Part shown: piece by piece, positions 44,183 to 53,415 of the stretch
How the letters are laid out: every line of letters begins with the position of its first letter
How positions within the stretch are numbered: the first letter of the stretch is position 1
Made by a program: the position numbers and the translations under genes
Source of the DNA: Catellatospora paridis
Lineage (GTDB): Bacteria; Actinomycetota; Actinomycetes; Mycobacteriales; Micromonosporaceae
Assembly (NCBI RefSeq): GCF_009720365.1
Contig: NZ_ML769317.1
Coordinates: 339,816-403,815 of the forward strand
Reading direction: 5' to 3'
Length of the DNA stretch: 64,000 nt
The notes under the pieces: generated by a model
The model's input: the letters and a program-made list of their open reading frames with translations, nothing else
The model's database searches: none
Told to the model about the DNA's origin: nothing

Positions 44183-44199
44183 CACCGGTCGAACCGGTG
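44183..44199. repeat. Inverted repeat between LacI and hydrolase genes
   Basis: CACCGGT-CGA-ACCGGTG lies 40 bases beyond the LacI stop. It may be a short terminator for lacI or an operator for the hydrolase; the arms are only 7 bases and no T-run follows. Confidence 0.35.
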
Positions 44200-44238
44200 G
44201 CAGCCCGGCGATGCGGGTAAAGCGGTAGATCGGCGTGA

Positions 44239-45264
44239 TTACCGGCTGTCGCCCGGCGGCGGGGCGGTGCTGGTGCGCACCTGCAGGCGGGTCGGCACCA
44301 GCGCGGTGCCGTGTTCGGTCTCGCCGCGCTCGATCTGGCGCAGGATGCCCTCGACGCAGCGGCGGCCGACCTCGGCGAAGTCCTGGTGGACGGTGGTCAG
44401 CGGCGGGATGAAGCTGCTCGCGTCCGGGATGTCGTCGAAGCCGACCACGCTGACGTCGGCGGGCACGGCGCGGCCGCGTTCGTGCAGGGCGCGCAGCACA
44501 CCTAGGGCCATCTGGTCGTTGGACACGAACACGGCGGTGCAGCCGGGTTCTTCGGCCAGGGCGAGCCCGGCCCGGTAGCCCGATTCGGCCGACCAGTCGC
44601 CGTGCAGCGGCGGGGGCACGTCGCGGCCGGCGGCGGCGAGGGTGTCGCGCCAGGCCTGGGCGCGCCGCTGGCTGGCGAAGGACTCCTCGGGCCCGGTGAC
44701 GTGCCACACCGTGCGGTGGCCCAGTTCGAGCAGGTGCGTGACTGCCTGGCGGGCGCCGTCGGCCTGGTCGGTGTCGACGACGGTGTACCGGTCGTCGGCG
44801 TCGGAGTCGACGACCACCACCTGCACGTTGGGCGGCAGGGTGACCGTCGCGGCGTCGAGCAGGTGCACTTCCATGATCACGATGACGCCGTCGACGGCGA
44901 GTTCGCCGAGCCGGGTGAAGGCGCCGAGCACGCTGTCCTGGGTGGGCATCGCGACGGGGATGAGCGTGATGGCGTATCCCTGCAGTGCCGCGTGCGTGGC
45001 GATGGCCTCCAGGGTGCGGCTGTTACCGGTGCTGGACAGGGTGAACAGGATCACGCCGATGGTGCGGAACTGGCCGCTCTTGAGCGCGCGGGCGGCGCTG
45101 TTGGGCCGGTAGTCGAGCTGCTTCATCGCCGCGAGGACCTGCTGGCGGGTGGTGCCGACCACGCTGGGGTGGCCGTTGGCCACGCGGGAGACGGTCTGCG
45201 AGGAGACGCCGGCGAGCCGGGCCACGTCGGCCATCGACACCCGGGACGCCTTCGGCCGGCTCAT
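44239..45264 (-). CDS. LacI-family transcriptional repressor
   Basis: 341 residues from the ATG at 45264. The N-terminal HTH VSMADVARLAGVSSQTVSRV and hinge YRPNSAARALKSG are intact, followed by a periplasmic-binding-like effector domain ending FAEVGRRCVEGILRQIE. It is divergent from an importer/GH42 operon, and two 16-base palindromes of LacI type lie between them. It probably represses the operon and itself until a beta-galactoside-derived sugar binds. Confidence 0.93.
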   Translation of the reverse strand: MSRPKASRVSMADVARLAGVSSQTVSRVANGHPSVVGTTRQQVLAAMKQLDYRPNSAARALKSGQFRTIGVILFTLSSTGNSRTLEAIATHAALQGYAITLIPVAMPTQDSVLGAFTRLGELAVDGVIVIMEVHLLDAATVTLPPNVQVVVVDSDADDRYTVVDTDQADGARQAVTHLLELGHRTVWHVTGPEESFASQRRAQAWRDTLAAAGRDVPPPLHGDWSAESGYRAGLALAEEPGCTAVFVSNDQMALGVLRALHERGRAVPADVSVVGFDDIPDASSFIPPLTTVHQDFAEVGRRCVEGILRQIERGETEHGTALVPTRLQVRTSTAPPPGDSR

Positions 45265-45373
45265 CCGGTGCTCCCTTCGTTCGACTCCCGCCGGGGCGTC
45301 GCGTGCTTCGTGTAACGAATCCGAAACCGCTTCTTGACGCCTGTTCGGCGTCGGTGACACTATCACCGAGCTG

Positions 45374-45389
45374 ATGTTTACGTAAACAT
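45374..45389. promoter_or_regulatory. LacI-type operator 1
   Basis: ATGTTTACGTAAACAT is a perfect 16-base palindrome with the central CG expected for LacI/GalR proteins. It sits 110 bases upstream of the LacI start, on the LacI side of the divergent region. Confidence 0.85.
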
Positions 45390-45450
45390 TACGCAACGTG
45401 ATCGAGTCATCCCCGTTCGTGCGAGGTCGGTGTGATTCGGCAGCGGCGCT

Positions 45451-45466
45451 ATGTTTGCGTAAACAT
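45451..45466. promoter_or_regulatory. LacI-type operator 2
   Basis: ATGTTTGCGTAAACAT differs from operator 1 at one base. It lies 44 bases upstream of the MalF start and overlaps a possible -10 box TATGTT (45450-45455). The two operator centres are 77 bases apart, close to seven helical turns, which would allow looping. Confidence 0.85.
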
Positions 45467-45510
45467 CTGATCTGACCAGCCACTCTTGAGATCTGTCGGA
45501 AGGAGGAGAC

Positions 45511-46440
45511 ATGACGGTGCTTGCCCCTCCGACCATCTCGCGCACCGGTCAAGCCGACCGGGGGAGACCAGCGCGACGCCGCCGGTCCTGGACCGGCTGG
45601 GCGTTCGTCGGCCCGTTCATGGCGGTGTTCGCCTTCGTCTTCGTCGCGCCCATCGCCTACGCGATCTACCTGAGCGTGTTCCGGACCCGGCTGATCGGCG
45701 GCACCAGCTTCGTCGGCCTGGAGAACTACCAGCAGGTGTTCACCGACCCGCAGTTCTGGTCGGCCACCTGGCGGGTCACCCTGTTCCTGCTCGTCCAGGT
45801 GCCGATCATGCTGGTCCTGGCGCTGCTGATCGCCCTGGCCATCGACAGCGGCAGGCTCTACGGCAAGGCGTTCTTCCGCGTCGCCGTGTTCATGCCCTAC
45901 GCCGTGCCCGCCGTGGTCGCGACGCTGATGTGGGGCTTCATGTACGGGTCCCGGTTCGGCCTGGTCGGCAACATCAACGACACCTTCGGCGTATCGCTGC
46001 CCGACCCGCTCTCCCCGGACCTGGTGCTCGCCTCCATCGGCAACATCGTCACCTGGGAGTTCGTCGGCTACAACATGCTGATCTTCTACAGCGCGCTGCA
46101 GGTCGTGCCGAAGTCGCTGTACGAGGCCGCCGAACTCGACGGCGCGAGCCAGCTGCAGATCATCCGGTCGGTCAAACTCCCCGCGATCCGCGGCGCGCTG
46201 CTCATCGCGACGATCTTCTCGATCATCGGCAGCTTCCAGCTGTTCAACGAGCCCAACATCCTGCAGAGCCTCGCGCCCAACGCGATCACCACGTACTTCA
46301 CCCCGAACATGTACGCGTACTCGCTGTCGTTCTCCGGCCAGCAGTACAACTACTCCGCGACCGTCGCGATCGTCATGGGCATCCTCACCATGATCGTCGC
46401 CTACGCCGTCCAGCTGCGTGGCACGCGGAAGGACAAGTAG
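45511..46440 (+). CDS. Sugar ABC transporter permease, MalF type
   Basis: 309 residues with a strong GGAGGAG ribosome binding site. Six membrane segments; EAA loop LYEAAELDGASQLQI. First gene of a LacI-controlled operon (MalF, MalG, binding protein, GH42). The gene order, permeases before binding protein, differs from the other importers in the window. Confidence 0.92.
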   Translation: MTVLAPPTISRTGQADRGRPARRRRSWTGWAFVGPFMAVFAFVFVAPIAYAIYLSVFRTRLIGGTSFVGLENYQQVFTDPQFWSATWRVTLFLLVQVPIMLVLALLIALAIDSGRLYGKAFFRVAVFMPYAVPAVVATLMWGFMYGSRFGLVGNINDTFGVSLPDPLSPDLVLASIGNIVTWEFVGYNMLIFYSALQVVPKSLYEAAELDGASQLQIIRSVKLPAIRGALLIATIFSIIGSFQLFNEPNILQSLAPNAITTYFTPNMYAYSLSFSGQQYNYSATVAIVMGILTMIVAYAVQLRGTRKDK

Positions 46441-46442
46441 CC

Positions 46443-47369
46443 ATGACGACGCACCCCCACCCCACGACCACGGCCGCCCCGAAGCCGGCGCCCGCCCGCG
46501 CCGCCCGTAGGGCCGTACGCCGGGACAAGCAGCGGCGCAGCCCGCTGCTGACCGCACTCACCGCGCTCATGCTGATCTACAGCCTCGTGCCGCTGGTCTG
46601 GCTGCTCATCAACGCCAGCAAGACCCAGGAAGGCCTGTTCAGCTCGTTCGGGCTGTGGTTCGACGACGACTTCGCGCTGTTCACCAACATTCGCGACACG
46701 CTCGCCTACGACAACGGCGTGTTCGTCCGATGGCTGCTCAACACCCTGCTCTATGTGGTGCTGGGCGCCGGCGGCGCGACCGCGCTGGCCACGCTGGGCG
46801 GATACGCCCTGGCGAAGTTCGACTTCCCCGGCAAGCGCGGCGTCTTCGCCGTCGTCATCGGCGCCGTCGCGGTGCCCGGCACGGCCCTGGCCGTGCCCAC
46901 CTTCCTGATGTTCTCCAAGCTCGGGCTGACCAACACCCCCTGGGCCGTGATCATCCCCTCGCTCATCTCCCCGTTCGGCCTCTACCTCATGTGGACGTTC
47001 GCGGCCTCGGCCATACCCGGCGAGCTGCTGGAGGCCGCGCGGGTGGACGGCGCGGGCGAGCTGCGCACCTTCCTGCGCATCTGCATGCCGCTGCTCGCGC
47101 CCGGCATCGTCACGGTCGCGCTGTTCACCATGGTCGCGACCTGGAACAACTACTTCCTGCCCCTGATCATGCTCAAGGACCCGGACTGGTACCCGCTGAC
47201 CCTGGGCCTCAACGCGTGGAACGACCAGGCCGCCACCGCCGGCGGGCAGGCCATCTTCCACCTCGTGATCACCGGCTCGCTGCTGACGATCCTGCCGCTG
47301 CTGGCCGCCTTCCTGTTCCTGCAGCGCTACTGGCAGTCCGGCCTGGCCGCCGGCGGCGTCAAGGACTGA
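46443..47369 (+). CDS. Sugar ABC transporter permease, MalG type
   Basis: 308 residues, starting 2 bases after the MalF-type stop. A long Ala/Pro/Arg-rich cytoplasmic N-terminus precedes six membrane segments; EAA loop LEAARVDGAGELRTF. The C-terminus SGLAAGGVKD is typical of the family. Confidence 0.92.
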   Translation: MTTHPHPTTTAAPKPAPARAARRAVRRDKQRRSPLLTALTALMLIYSLVPLVWLLINASKTQEGLFSSFGLWFDDDFALFTNIRDTLAYDNGVFVRWLLNTLLYVVLGAGGATALATLGGYALAKFDFPGKRGVFAVVIGAVAVPGTALAVPTFLMFSKLGLTNTPWAVIIPSLISPFGLYLMWTFAASAIPGELLEAARVDGAGELRTFLRICMPLLAPGIVTVALFTMVATWNNYFLPLIMLKDPDWYPLTLGLNAWNDQAATAGGQAIFHLVITGSLLTILPLLAAFLFLQRYWQSGLAAGGVKD

Positions 47370-47426
47370 ACACCACCGACCTCACCGCTCACGAAATGCG
47401 CTACACCCCCGTTTGAGAGGACACCG

Positions 47427-48767
47427 ATGTTCACCAACCGACGCGCGTTCCTGCGCACAGCGGCGCTCGCCACGGCCGCGATCACGACCGCGGCCCTGGC
47501 CGCCTGCGGCTCCGACGACGGCGGCGACACGACCACCCCGGTCTCCGCCGACCAGGTCCAGGCCGCACTCGACAAGGGCGGCTCGATCACCGTCTGGGCC
47601 TGGGAGCCGACCCTCAAGCAGGTCGTCACCGCCTTCGAGGCCAAGTACCCCAAGGTCAAGGTCAACCTGGTCAACGCCGGCACCGGCAACGACCAGTACA
47701 CCGCGCTGCAGAACGCGGTCGCGGCCGGCTCCGGCGTCCCGGACGTCGCGCAGATCGAGTACTACGCCCTGCCCCAGTTCGCCCTCGGCAAGTCGCTGAC
47801 CGACCTGGCCGCGTTCGGCTCCGGCGAGCTCGACGGCACCTTCACCCCCGGCCCGTGGTCGTCGGTGAAGACCGGCGGCGGCACCTTCGGCCTGCCGATG
47901 GACTCCGGCCCGATGGCGCTGTTCTACAACAAGGAGGTCTTCGACAAGCACAAGATCGAAGTGCCGACCACGTGGGACGAGTACGCCGCGGCCGCCAAGA
48001 AGCTGCACGCCGCCGACCCGAAGGCCTACATCACCAACGACACCGGTGACGCCGGCTTCACCACCAGCCTCATCTGGCAGGCCGGCGGCAAGCCGTTCGC
48101 CGTTGACGGCACCAACGTCAAGCTCAACCTCGCCGACGAGGGCTCCACCAAGTTCGCCACCACGTGGCAGACGCTGATCAGCGACAAGCTGCTCGCGCCC
48201 GTCGGCTCGTGGAGTGACGGCTGGTACAAGGGCCTCGGCGACGGCAGCATCGCCACCCTCGTCATCGGCGCGTGGATGCCCGCCAACCTCGAGTCCGGCG
48301 TGCCCGCCGCGAAGGGCAAGTGGCGCGTCGCGCCCATGCCGCAGTGGACCGCCGGCGCCAACGCCGCGGCCGAGAACGGCGGCAGCTCGCTGGCCATCCC
48401 GAAGGCCGGCCCGAACAACGCGCTGGGCTACGCGTTCCTCAAGTACGCCACCGCCGGTGAGGGCGTGAAGATCCGCGTCGACAACGGCGCGTTCCCCGCC
48501 ACCACCGCCGAGCTGAAGTCCGCGGAGTTCCTGGGCAAGGAGTTCCCGTACTTCGGCGGGCAGAAGGCCAACGAGATCTTCGCGAAGTCGGCCGCCGACG
48601 TCGTGCCCGGTTGGTCGTACCTGCCCTTCCAGGTGTACGCCAACAGCATCTTCAACGACACCGTCGGACAGGCGTACGTGACGAACAAGCCGCTGGCCGA
48701 CGGCCTCAAGGCCTGGCAGGAGGCGTCCGCCAAGTACGGCAAGGACCAGGGCTTCACGGTCGGCTGA
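47427..48767 (+). CDS. Sugar ABC transporter solute-binding lipoprotein
   Basis: 446 residues. The signal MFTNRRAFLRTAALATAA has a twin-arginine-like NRRAFLR and ends in the lipobox LAAC (Cys27). Mature region: ITVWAWEPTLKQVVTAFEAKYP and LPMDSGPMALFYNKEVFDKH, typical of family 1 binding proteins. With GH42 next in the operon, the ligand is probably a beta-galactoside oligosaccharide such as a galactan fragment. Confidence 0.92.
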   Translation: MFTNRRAFLRTAALATAAITTAALAACGSDDGGDTTTPVSADQVQAALDKGGSITVWAWEPTLKQVVTAFEAKYPKVKVNLVNAGTGNDQYTALQNAVAAGSGVPDVAQIEYYALPQFALGKSLTDLAAFGSGELDGTFTPGPWSSVKTGGGTFGLPMDSGPMALFYNKEVFDKHKIEVPTTWDEYAAAAKKLHAADPKAYITNDTGDAGFTTSLIWQAGGKPFAVDGTNVKLNLADEGSTKFATTWQTLISDKLLAPVGSWSDGWYKGLGDGSIATLVIGAWMPANLESGVPAAKGKWRVAPMPQWTAGANAAAENGGSSLAIPKAGPNNALGYAFLKYATAGEGVKIRVDNGAFPATTAELKSAEFLGKEFPYFGGQKANEIFAKSAADVVPGWSYLPFQVYANSIFNDTVGQAYVTNKPLADGLKAWQEASAKYGKDQGFTVG

Positions 48768-48781
48768 CCGTAGCCCGCGCC

Positions 48782-48806
48782 GCGGGCGGGTCACGAACCC
48801 GCCCGC
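48782..48806 (+). terminator. Intercistronic hairpin between binding protein and GH42 genes
   Basis: Perfect arms GCGGGCGGGT (48782-48791) and ACCCGCCCGC (48797-48806) with a 5-base loop, 15 bases after the binding protein stop. Further GC-rich repeats follow up to 48870. It probably stabilises the upstream message or lowers GH42 expression. Confidence 0.55.
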
Positions 48807-48893
48807 GACGTACCCCGCGCCGCGGGCGGCACACCCCGACCGCCTGCGGCGCGGCCCCTGGCCCGACCGCACAACCTCGCAAGGAGCATCCCT

Positions 48894-50930
48894 GTGACCC
48901 ACCCCGCCCGCCCGCAGTGGCTGCGCCGGCCCGACAACGTGGCGCCCGGCATCGCCTACGGCGCCGACTACAACCCCGAGCAGTGGCCCCGTGAGGTGTG
49001 GCGCGACGACGTACGCCTCATGCGCGAAGCCGGGGTCAACATCGTCTCGCTCGGCATCTTCTCCTGGGCGCGGCTGCAGCCCGCCGAGCACACCTGGCGC
49101 TTCGACTGGCTCGACGAGGTCATGGGCCTGCTGTACGACAACGGCATCGCGGTCGACCTGGCCACCGCCACCGCCTCGCCGCCGCCGTGGCTCACCGCGA
49201 AACACCCCGAGATCCTGCCGGTCAACGAGCGCGGCGAGACGCTCTGGCCGGGCGGCCGCCAGCACTGGCGCCCCACCTCGCCGGTCTTCCGCGAGCACGC
49301 GCTGGCCCTGGTCGAGAAGATGGCCGGCCGCTACGCCGACCACCCGGCGCTGTCGGCCTGGCACGTGTCCAACGAGCTGGGCTGCCACAACGTCTACGAC
49401 TACTCCGACGACGCGGCCCGCGCCTTCCGTACCTGGCTGCAGGCGCGCTACGCCACCGTGGAAGCGCTCAACCACGCCTGGGGCACGGCGTTCTGGTCGC
49501 AGGAGTACAGCGACTGGGCGCAGATCCTGCCGCCGCGGCTGGCCACCACCCACCCCAACCCGACCCAGCAGCTGGACTTCAAGCGCTTCTCCTCCGATGC
49601 GCTACGCGAACACCTGCGGGCCGAGCGTGACATCCTGCACCGGCTCACCCCCGACGTGCCCGTCACCCACAACTTCATGATCATGGGTGGGACCAAGGGC
49701 ATGGACTACGCCGCCTGGGCCGCCGACATCGACTTCGTCTCCAACGACCACTACCTCGAGCCGGGCCCGCAGGCCTACGACGAGCTGTCGTTCTCGGCCA
49801 ACCTGACCGGCAACATCGCCGGCGGCCGGCCGTGGTTCCTCATGGAGCACTCCACCAGCGCCGTCAACTGGCAGCAGATCAACATCGCCAAGAAGCCCGG
49901 TGAGCTGGCCCGCGACTCGCTCACCCACGTCGCGCACGGCGCGGACGCGGTCTGCTTCTTCCAGTGGCGGCAGTCCGCGGCCGGGGCCGAGAAGTACCAC
50001 TCGGCGATGGTCCCGCACGCCGGTCCCGACAGCGACGTATTCCGGTCCGTGACCGCCCTGGGCGCCACACTGCGTGAACTCGCGCCGGTCGCCGGGGCGA
50101 CCCGGGAGCAGGCGCCCGCCGCGATCGTCTTCCACTGGGACTCGTGGTGGGCCGTCGAGGCAGACTCGCACCCCACCGACCGCCTGCGCTACCGGCAGGA
50201 GGCCCTGGACTGGTACACCGCGTTCCTGAACCTCGGCATCCGCGCCGACGTCGTGCCGCTGGGCACGGCGCTGGACGGCTACTCCCTCGTCGTGGCCCCG
50301 ATGCTGCACATGGTCGGCGAACCGGTCGCCAAGGAACTGCAGGGCTACGTCGAAGCCGGCGGCCACCTGGTCACCACCTACTTCTCCGGCATCGTCGACG
50401 AGCACGACCACGTCTGGCTCGGCGGCCACCCCGGCGCGCTGCGCGACCTGCTCGGCGTACGCGTCGAGGAGTTCGCGCCGCTGCTCGACACCGAGACCGT
50501 GACGGTCGACGAGAGCCTGCCCGCGACCCTGTGGACCGAGCGGGTCCAGGTCACGGGCCCGGACGTGGCCGTGCTGTCGCGCTACACGACCGGCGAGCAC
50601 GCCGGGCACCCGGCCGTCACCCGCCGCACCGTCGGCGAAGGCTCGGCGGCGTACGTGTCGACCCGGCTGGGGCCGCAGGGCCTCACCACGGTGCTGGACG
50701 GACTGGCCGCGGCCGCAGGGGTGACGAGTGAGCTGCCGCCCGGGTCGCGCGGCGGCGTCGAGCTGACCGTGCGCCGCCGTGGGCAGGAGCGCTTCGGCTT
50801 CCTCGTCAACCGCACCGACCAGCCGCTCCCGGTCACCGACCTGCCCGGCGAGCCGCTCGTCGGGGCACGGGGGCGCAACGGTGAGCTGTCGCTGCCGCCG
50901 CGGGGTGTGGGCGTGGTGCGGCTGGCCTGA
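48894..50930 (+). CDS. GH42 beta-galactosidase, intracellular
   Basis: 678 residues from a GTG with AAGGAG upstream; no signal peptide. The TIM barrel starts with IAYGADYNPEQWP; the acid/base Glu161 is in WHVSNELGCHNVYDY and the nucleophile Glu318 in PWFLMEHST. A trimerisation domain with YVEAGGHLVTTYFSGIVDEHDHVWLGG and a C-terminal beta domain follow, the full GH42 plan. It cleaves beta-galactosides, probably imported galactan or arabinogalactan fragments rather than lactose. Last gene of the LacI-controlled operon. Confidence 0.95.
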   Translation: MTHPARPQWLRRPDNVAPGIAYGADYNPEQWPREVWRDDVRLMREAGVNIVSLGIFSWARLQPAEHTWRFDWLDEVMGLLYDNGIAVDLATATASPPPWLTAKHPEILPVNERGETLWPGGRQHWRPTSPVFREHALALVEKMAGRYADHPALSAWHVSNELGCHNVYDYSDDAARAFRTWLQARYATVEALNHAWGTAFWSQEYSDWAQILPPRLATTHPNPTQQLDFKRFSSDALREHLRAERDILHRLTPDVPVTHNFMIMGGTKGMDYAAWAADIDFVSNDHYLEPGPQAYDELSFSANLTGNIAGGRPWFLMEHSTSAVNWQQINIAKKPGELARDSLTHVAHGADAVCFFQWRQSAAGAEKYHSAMVPHAGPDSDVFRSVTALGATLRELAPVAGATREQAPAAIVFHWDSWWAVEADSHPTDRLRYRQEALDWYTAFLNLGIRADVVPLGTALDGYSLVVAPMLHMVGEPVAKELQGYVEAGGHLVTTYFSGIVDEHDHVWLGGHPGALRDLLGVRVEEFAPLLDTETVTVDESLPATLWTERVQVTGPDVAVLSRYTTGEHAGHPAVTRRTVGEGSAAYVSTRLGPQGLTTVLDGLAAAAGVTSELPPGSRGGVELTVRRRGQERFGFLVNRTDQPLPVTDLPGEPLVGARGRNGELSLPPRGVGVVRLA

Positions 50931-50935
50931 GCGCC

Positions 50936-50987
50936 CGCCGGTGACGGGCCGGGACCGCGTGCCGGCGGTCCGGATCCGTCACCGGCG
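50936..50987. terminator. Bidirectional terminator with nested stem
   Basis: Outer arms CGCCGGTGACGG (50936-50947) and CCGTCACCGGCG (50976-50987) enclose a second stem GGACCGC/GCGGTCC (50952-50958, 50965-50971). It separates two convergent genes. Confidence 0.8.
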
Positions 50988-50991
50988 GTGC

Positions 50992-51420
50992 TCAGTGCCG
51001 GTACTCGTGGTGGCGCCACAGCATGGCGGCCAGCATCGCCGGCAGCATAAGCAGGTGGCCGCCCATCATCAGTGCCTCACCGGAGACCGCGCCGAACGCG
51101 TAGGGCACCAGCAGGACCAGGAACGGCAGGTACATCGCGGCGGACATCTCGGCGATGCGGGCCCAGCCGTGCCGCCGGAACCGCATCCACAGTGCCATGC
51201 CGACGGTCATGTTCGTGGCCATGACCAGCACGTTCGGGACCGTCAGGTCGGACAGGCCGGGCCAGGCCAGCGACCACAGCGGACCCAGGGCGACCATGCC
51301 GACGACCATGGCGACGACCATCTCGGCGAAGTGCAGGGCGAAGCGCAGGTTCTTGCGGGTGGCCGACCGGGCGGGAGCGTGTTCGGCAGAGGCGGTCGAG
51401 CCGGGCGCGGGAGTCGTCAT
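50992..51420 (-). CDS. Small four-helix membrane protein of unknown function
   Basis: 142 residues from the ATG at 51420. A ~30-residue polar N-terminus is followed by four hydrophobic segments rich in Met (HFAEMVVAMVVGMVALGPLW, LVMATNMTVGMALWM, MYLPFLVLLVPYAFG, LMMGGHLLMLPAMLAAMLW) and a short tail WRHHEYRH. The His/Met content could bind a metal, but this is speculation. It lies 136 bases downstream of a response regulator gene on the same strand and may belong to its regulon. I do not recognise a named family with certainty. Confidence 0.7.
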   Translation of the reverse strand: MTTPAPGSTASAEHAPARSATRKNLRFALHFAEMVVAMVVGMVALGPLWSLAWPGLSDLTVPNVLVMATNMTVGMALWMRFRRHGWARIAEMSAAMYLPFLVLLVPYAFGAVSGEALMMGGHLLMLPAMLAAMLWRHHEYRH

Positions 51421-51556
51421 GCAGCCATCCTGAACCGGCTGGTCCGTGCACACAGGTGCCAGAAGTCATGGTTACCGGTCACGATCGGGCCGAGGCGGCC
51501 GCCGGGCGGGCGGTGGGCAAAGACCTGACCCGGGCCCGGAGCCCTGGGGGCGTCGG

Positions 51557-52219
51557 TCACAGCAGGTCGAGGGCGCGGGCCCGCAGCGCCGCCTGGGTGC
51601 GGTCGCGGGCGCCGAGTTTGGCCAGCAGGCCGCTGACATGGTTCTTGACCGTGCCCTCCGCCAGGAACAGCGCCGCCGCGATCTCCCGGTTGGACCGGCC
51701 GTCGGCTAGCAGGCGCAGCACCTCCAGCTCGCGTTCGGACAGCGGCACCACCAGCGGCTGCGGCCGGGCGGCCGGCTGTTCGTCGGGCAGCCGCGCGAAC
51801 CGGGCCACCACCTTCGCGGCCACCGACGGCTGCAGCACCGCCTCGTCACGGGCGGCGGCGAGGACCGCCTCCACCAGCTGCGCCGAAGACGCGTCCTTGA
51901 GCAGGTAACCCAGCGCCCCGGCACGCAGCGCCGCGAACACGTCCTCGTCGTCGTCGAACGTGGTCAGCACGATGACCCGCACCCCGGGATGTTCGACCCG
52001 CATCCGCCGGGTGGCCGCCACCCCGTCCAGGACCGGCATGCGCAGGTCCATCAGCACCACGTCGGGCCGCAGCTCGGCGGCGCGGTCCAGGGCCTGCGCG
52101 CCGTCGCCGGCCTCGCCGACCACCACGATGTCGTCCCGGACGCCGAGCAGCACGGCCAGCGCCTCACGGAACAGCGACTGGTCGTCGGCGAGCAGCACCC
52201 GCACCGGCCCGGCACTCAC
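51557..52219 (-). CDS. Response regulator, NarL/FixJ (LuxR-HTH) family
   Basis: 220 residues from a GTG overlapping the kinase stop by 4 bases. Receiver: VRVLLADDQSLFREAL, phospho-acceptor in VVLMDLRMPVLDG, Lys in GYLLKDASSAQL. LuxR HTH: LSERELEVLRLLADGRSNREIA. Partner of the kinase encoded upstream. Confidence 0.93.
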   Translation of the reverse strand: MSAGPVRVLLADDQSLFREALAVLLGVRDDIVVVGEAGDGAQALDRAAELRPDVVLMDLRMPVLDGVAATRRMRVEHPGVRVIVLTTFDDDEDVFAALRAGALGYLLKDASSAQLVEAVLAAARDEAVLQPSVAAKVVARFARLPDEQPAARPQPLVVPLSERELEVLRLLADGRSNREIAAALFLAEGTVKNHVSGLLAKLGARDRTQAALRARALDLL

Positions 52220-53376
52220 CCCGGCACCTCCACGCTCAGCGTCGCCCCGCCGCCGGGCGCCGACTCGATGCTCATCCGGCCGCCGGCGTGCGCGGCCCGC
52301 TCGCGTAGCCCCAGCAGGCCGTAGCCGGACGGGCCGTCCGCGTCGGCGGCGATGCCGGCGCCGTCGTCGCGGACCTCCAGCCGGACCGCGGCCGGGCGGG
52401 TGTAGTCGAGGACCAGCTCGGCCCGGGTGGCCCGGGCATGTTTGCGCACGTTGGTCAGCCCTTCCTGGGCCGCCCGGTAAAGCGACTCCTGCGCGGCGGT
52501 CATCAGCGGCCGGGCCTGGCCCGTGATGTCCAGGCTGGTCGGCACGCCCGACGCGGAGGCCTGCTCGGCCAGCTCACGCAGCGCCTCGGCGAGCGGCGCG
52601 CGCGGCCGCGGTTCGCGCATCGCGCCCACCGAGCGACGGACCTCCGCCAGCGCCTCCTCGGCCTGCACCTGGGCCTTGGCCAGCACGGCATCGGCCCGGA
52701 CCGGGTCCGTGCCCAGCACCGCCCGGGCCGCCTTCACCTGCATCTGCACCACTGTCAGGGAGTGGCCGAGCCCGTCGTGGATGTCACGGGCGACCCGGTT
52801 GCGTTCCTGTGCCACGGCCAGCCGCTCGACCTGCAGCGCGTACTCGCGCAGCTGCTCGTGGGCCCGGGTCAGCTCCTGGCGGGCCTGCTGCTCGCGCACG
52901 ATCAGGCGGGTCAGCACGGCGGCGAACGCGGCCGCGGCCAGCATGCCCAGCCCCTCGCGCAGCCCGGCCCGCCACTCCATGCCCAGATGCGCGAACGGCA
53001 CCAGGCCGACCACCACCAGCGCGCCAGGCAGCGGCAGCAGCAGCGCGCTCTGACTCACCAGCACCAGCAGCAGCAGGATCGCGCCGACCGTCGCGCCCGA
53101 CGTCACGAAGACGGCATAACCCAGCAGCAGCTGGGCCGCCACGAACGTGACGTGCAGGGCTCGCCCCGACCGGCGGCGCACCCGGCCGAAACCGACCGTG
53201 GCCGACCCGACGTACACCGCGCCCAGCACCACCGCGGCGACCGGATGGTGCGGCATGGCCACCGGAGGCTCCGCCACGACGACGCCGGCGACCAGCGTCA
53301 GGTACGCGGCCACGGTCAGCGCGTGGAGGGCACGGTGCACGCCCTCCACTGTGGCCGGTAGCGTGCACCCGGTCAA
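52216..53376 (-). CDS. Sensor histidine kinase, HisKA_3 (DesK-like) type
   Basis: Up to 386 residues. The start is uncertain: a TTG at 53376 gives the longest form, with GTG codons at 53349 and 53340 as alternatives; none has a well-spaced ribosome binding site. Five to six membrane segments are followed by a coiled region (REQQARQELTRAHEQLREYALQ), the phospho-acceptor motif ERNRVARDIHDGLGHSLTV and an ATPase domain with LYRAAQEGLTNVRKHA and RDDGAGIA. The pattern is that of DesK-like kinases. Signal unknown. Confidence 0.88.
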   Translation of the reverse strand: MTGCTLPATVEGVHRALHALTVAAYLTLVAGVVVAEPPVAMPHHPVAAVVLGAVYVGSATVGFGRVRRRSGRALHVTFVAAQLLLGYAVFVTSGATVGAILLLLVLVSQSALLLPLPGALVVVGLVPFAHLGMEWRAGLREGLGMLAAAAFAAVLTRLIVREQQARQELTRAHEQLREYALQVERLAVAQERNRVARDIHDGLGHSLTVVQMQVKAARAVLGTDPVRADAVLAKAQVQAEEALAEVRRSVGAMREPRPRAPLAEALRELAEQASASGVPTSLDITGQARPLMTAAQESLYRAAQEGLTNVRKHARATRAELVLDYTRPAAVRLEVRDDGAGIAADADGPSGYGLLGLRERAAHAGGRMSIESAPGGGATLSVEVPG

Positions 53377-53415
53377 CCAAGATCCGTGGAGCGACGTCCG
53401 TCGGAAGTGAGCCGG

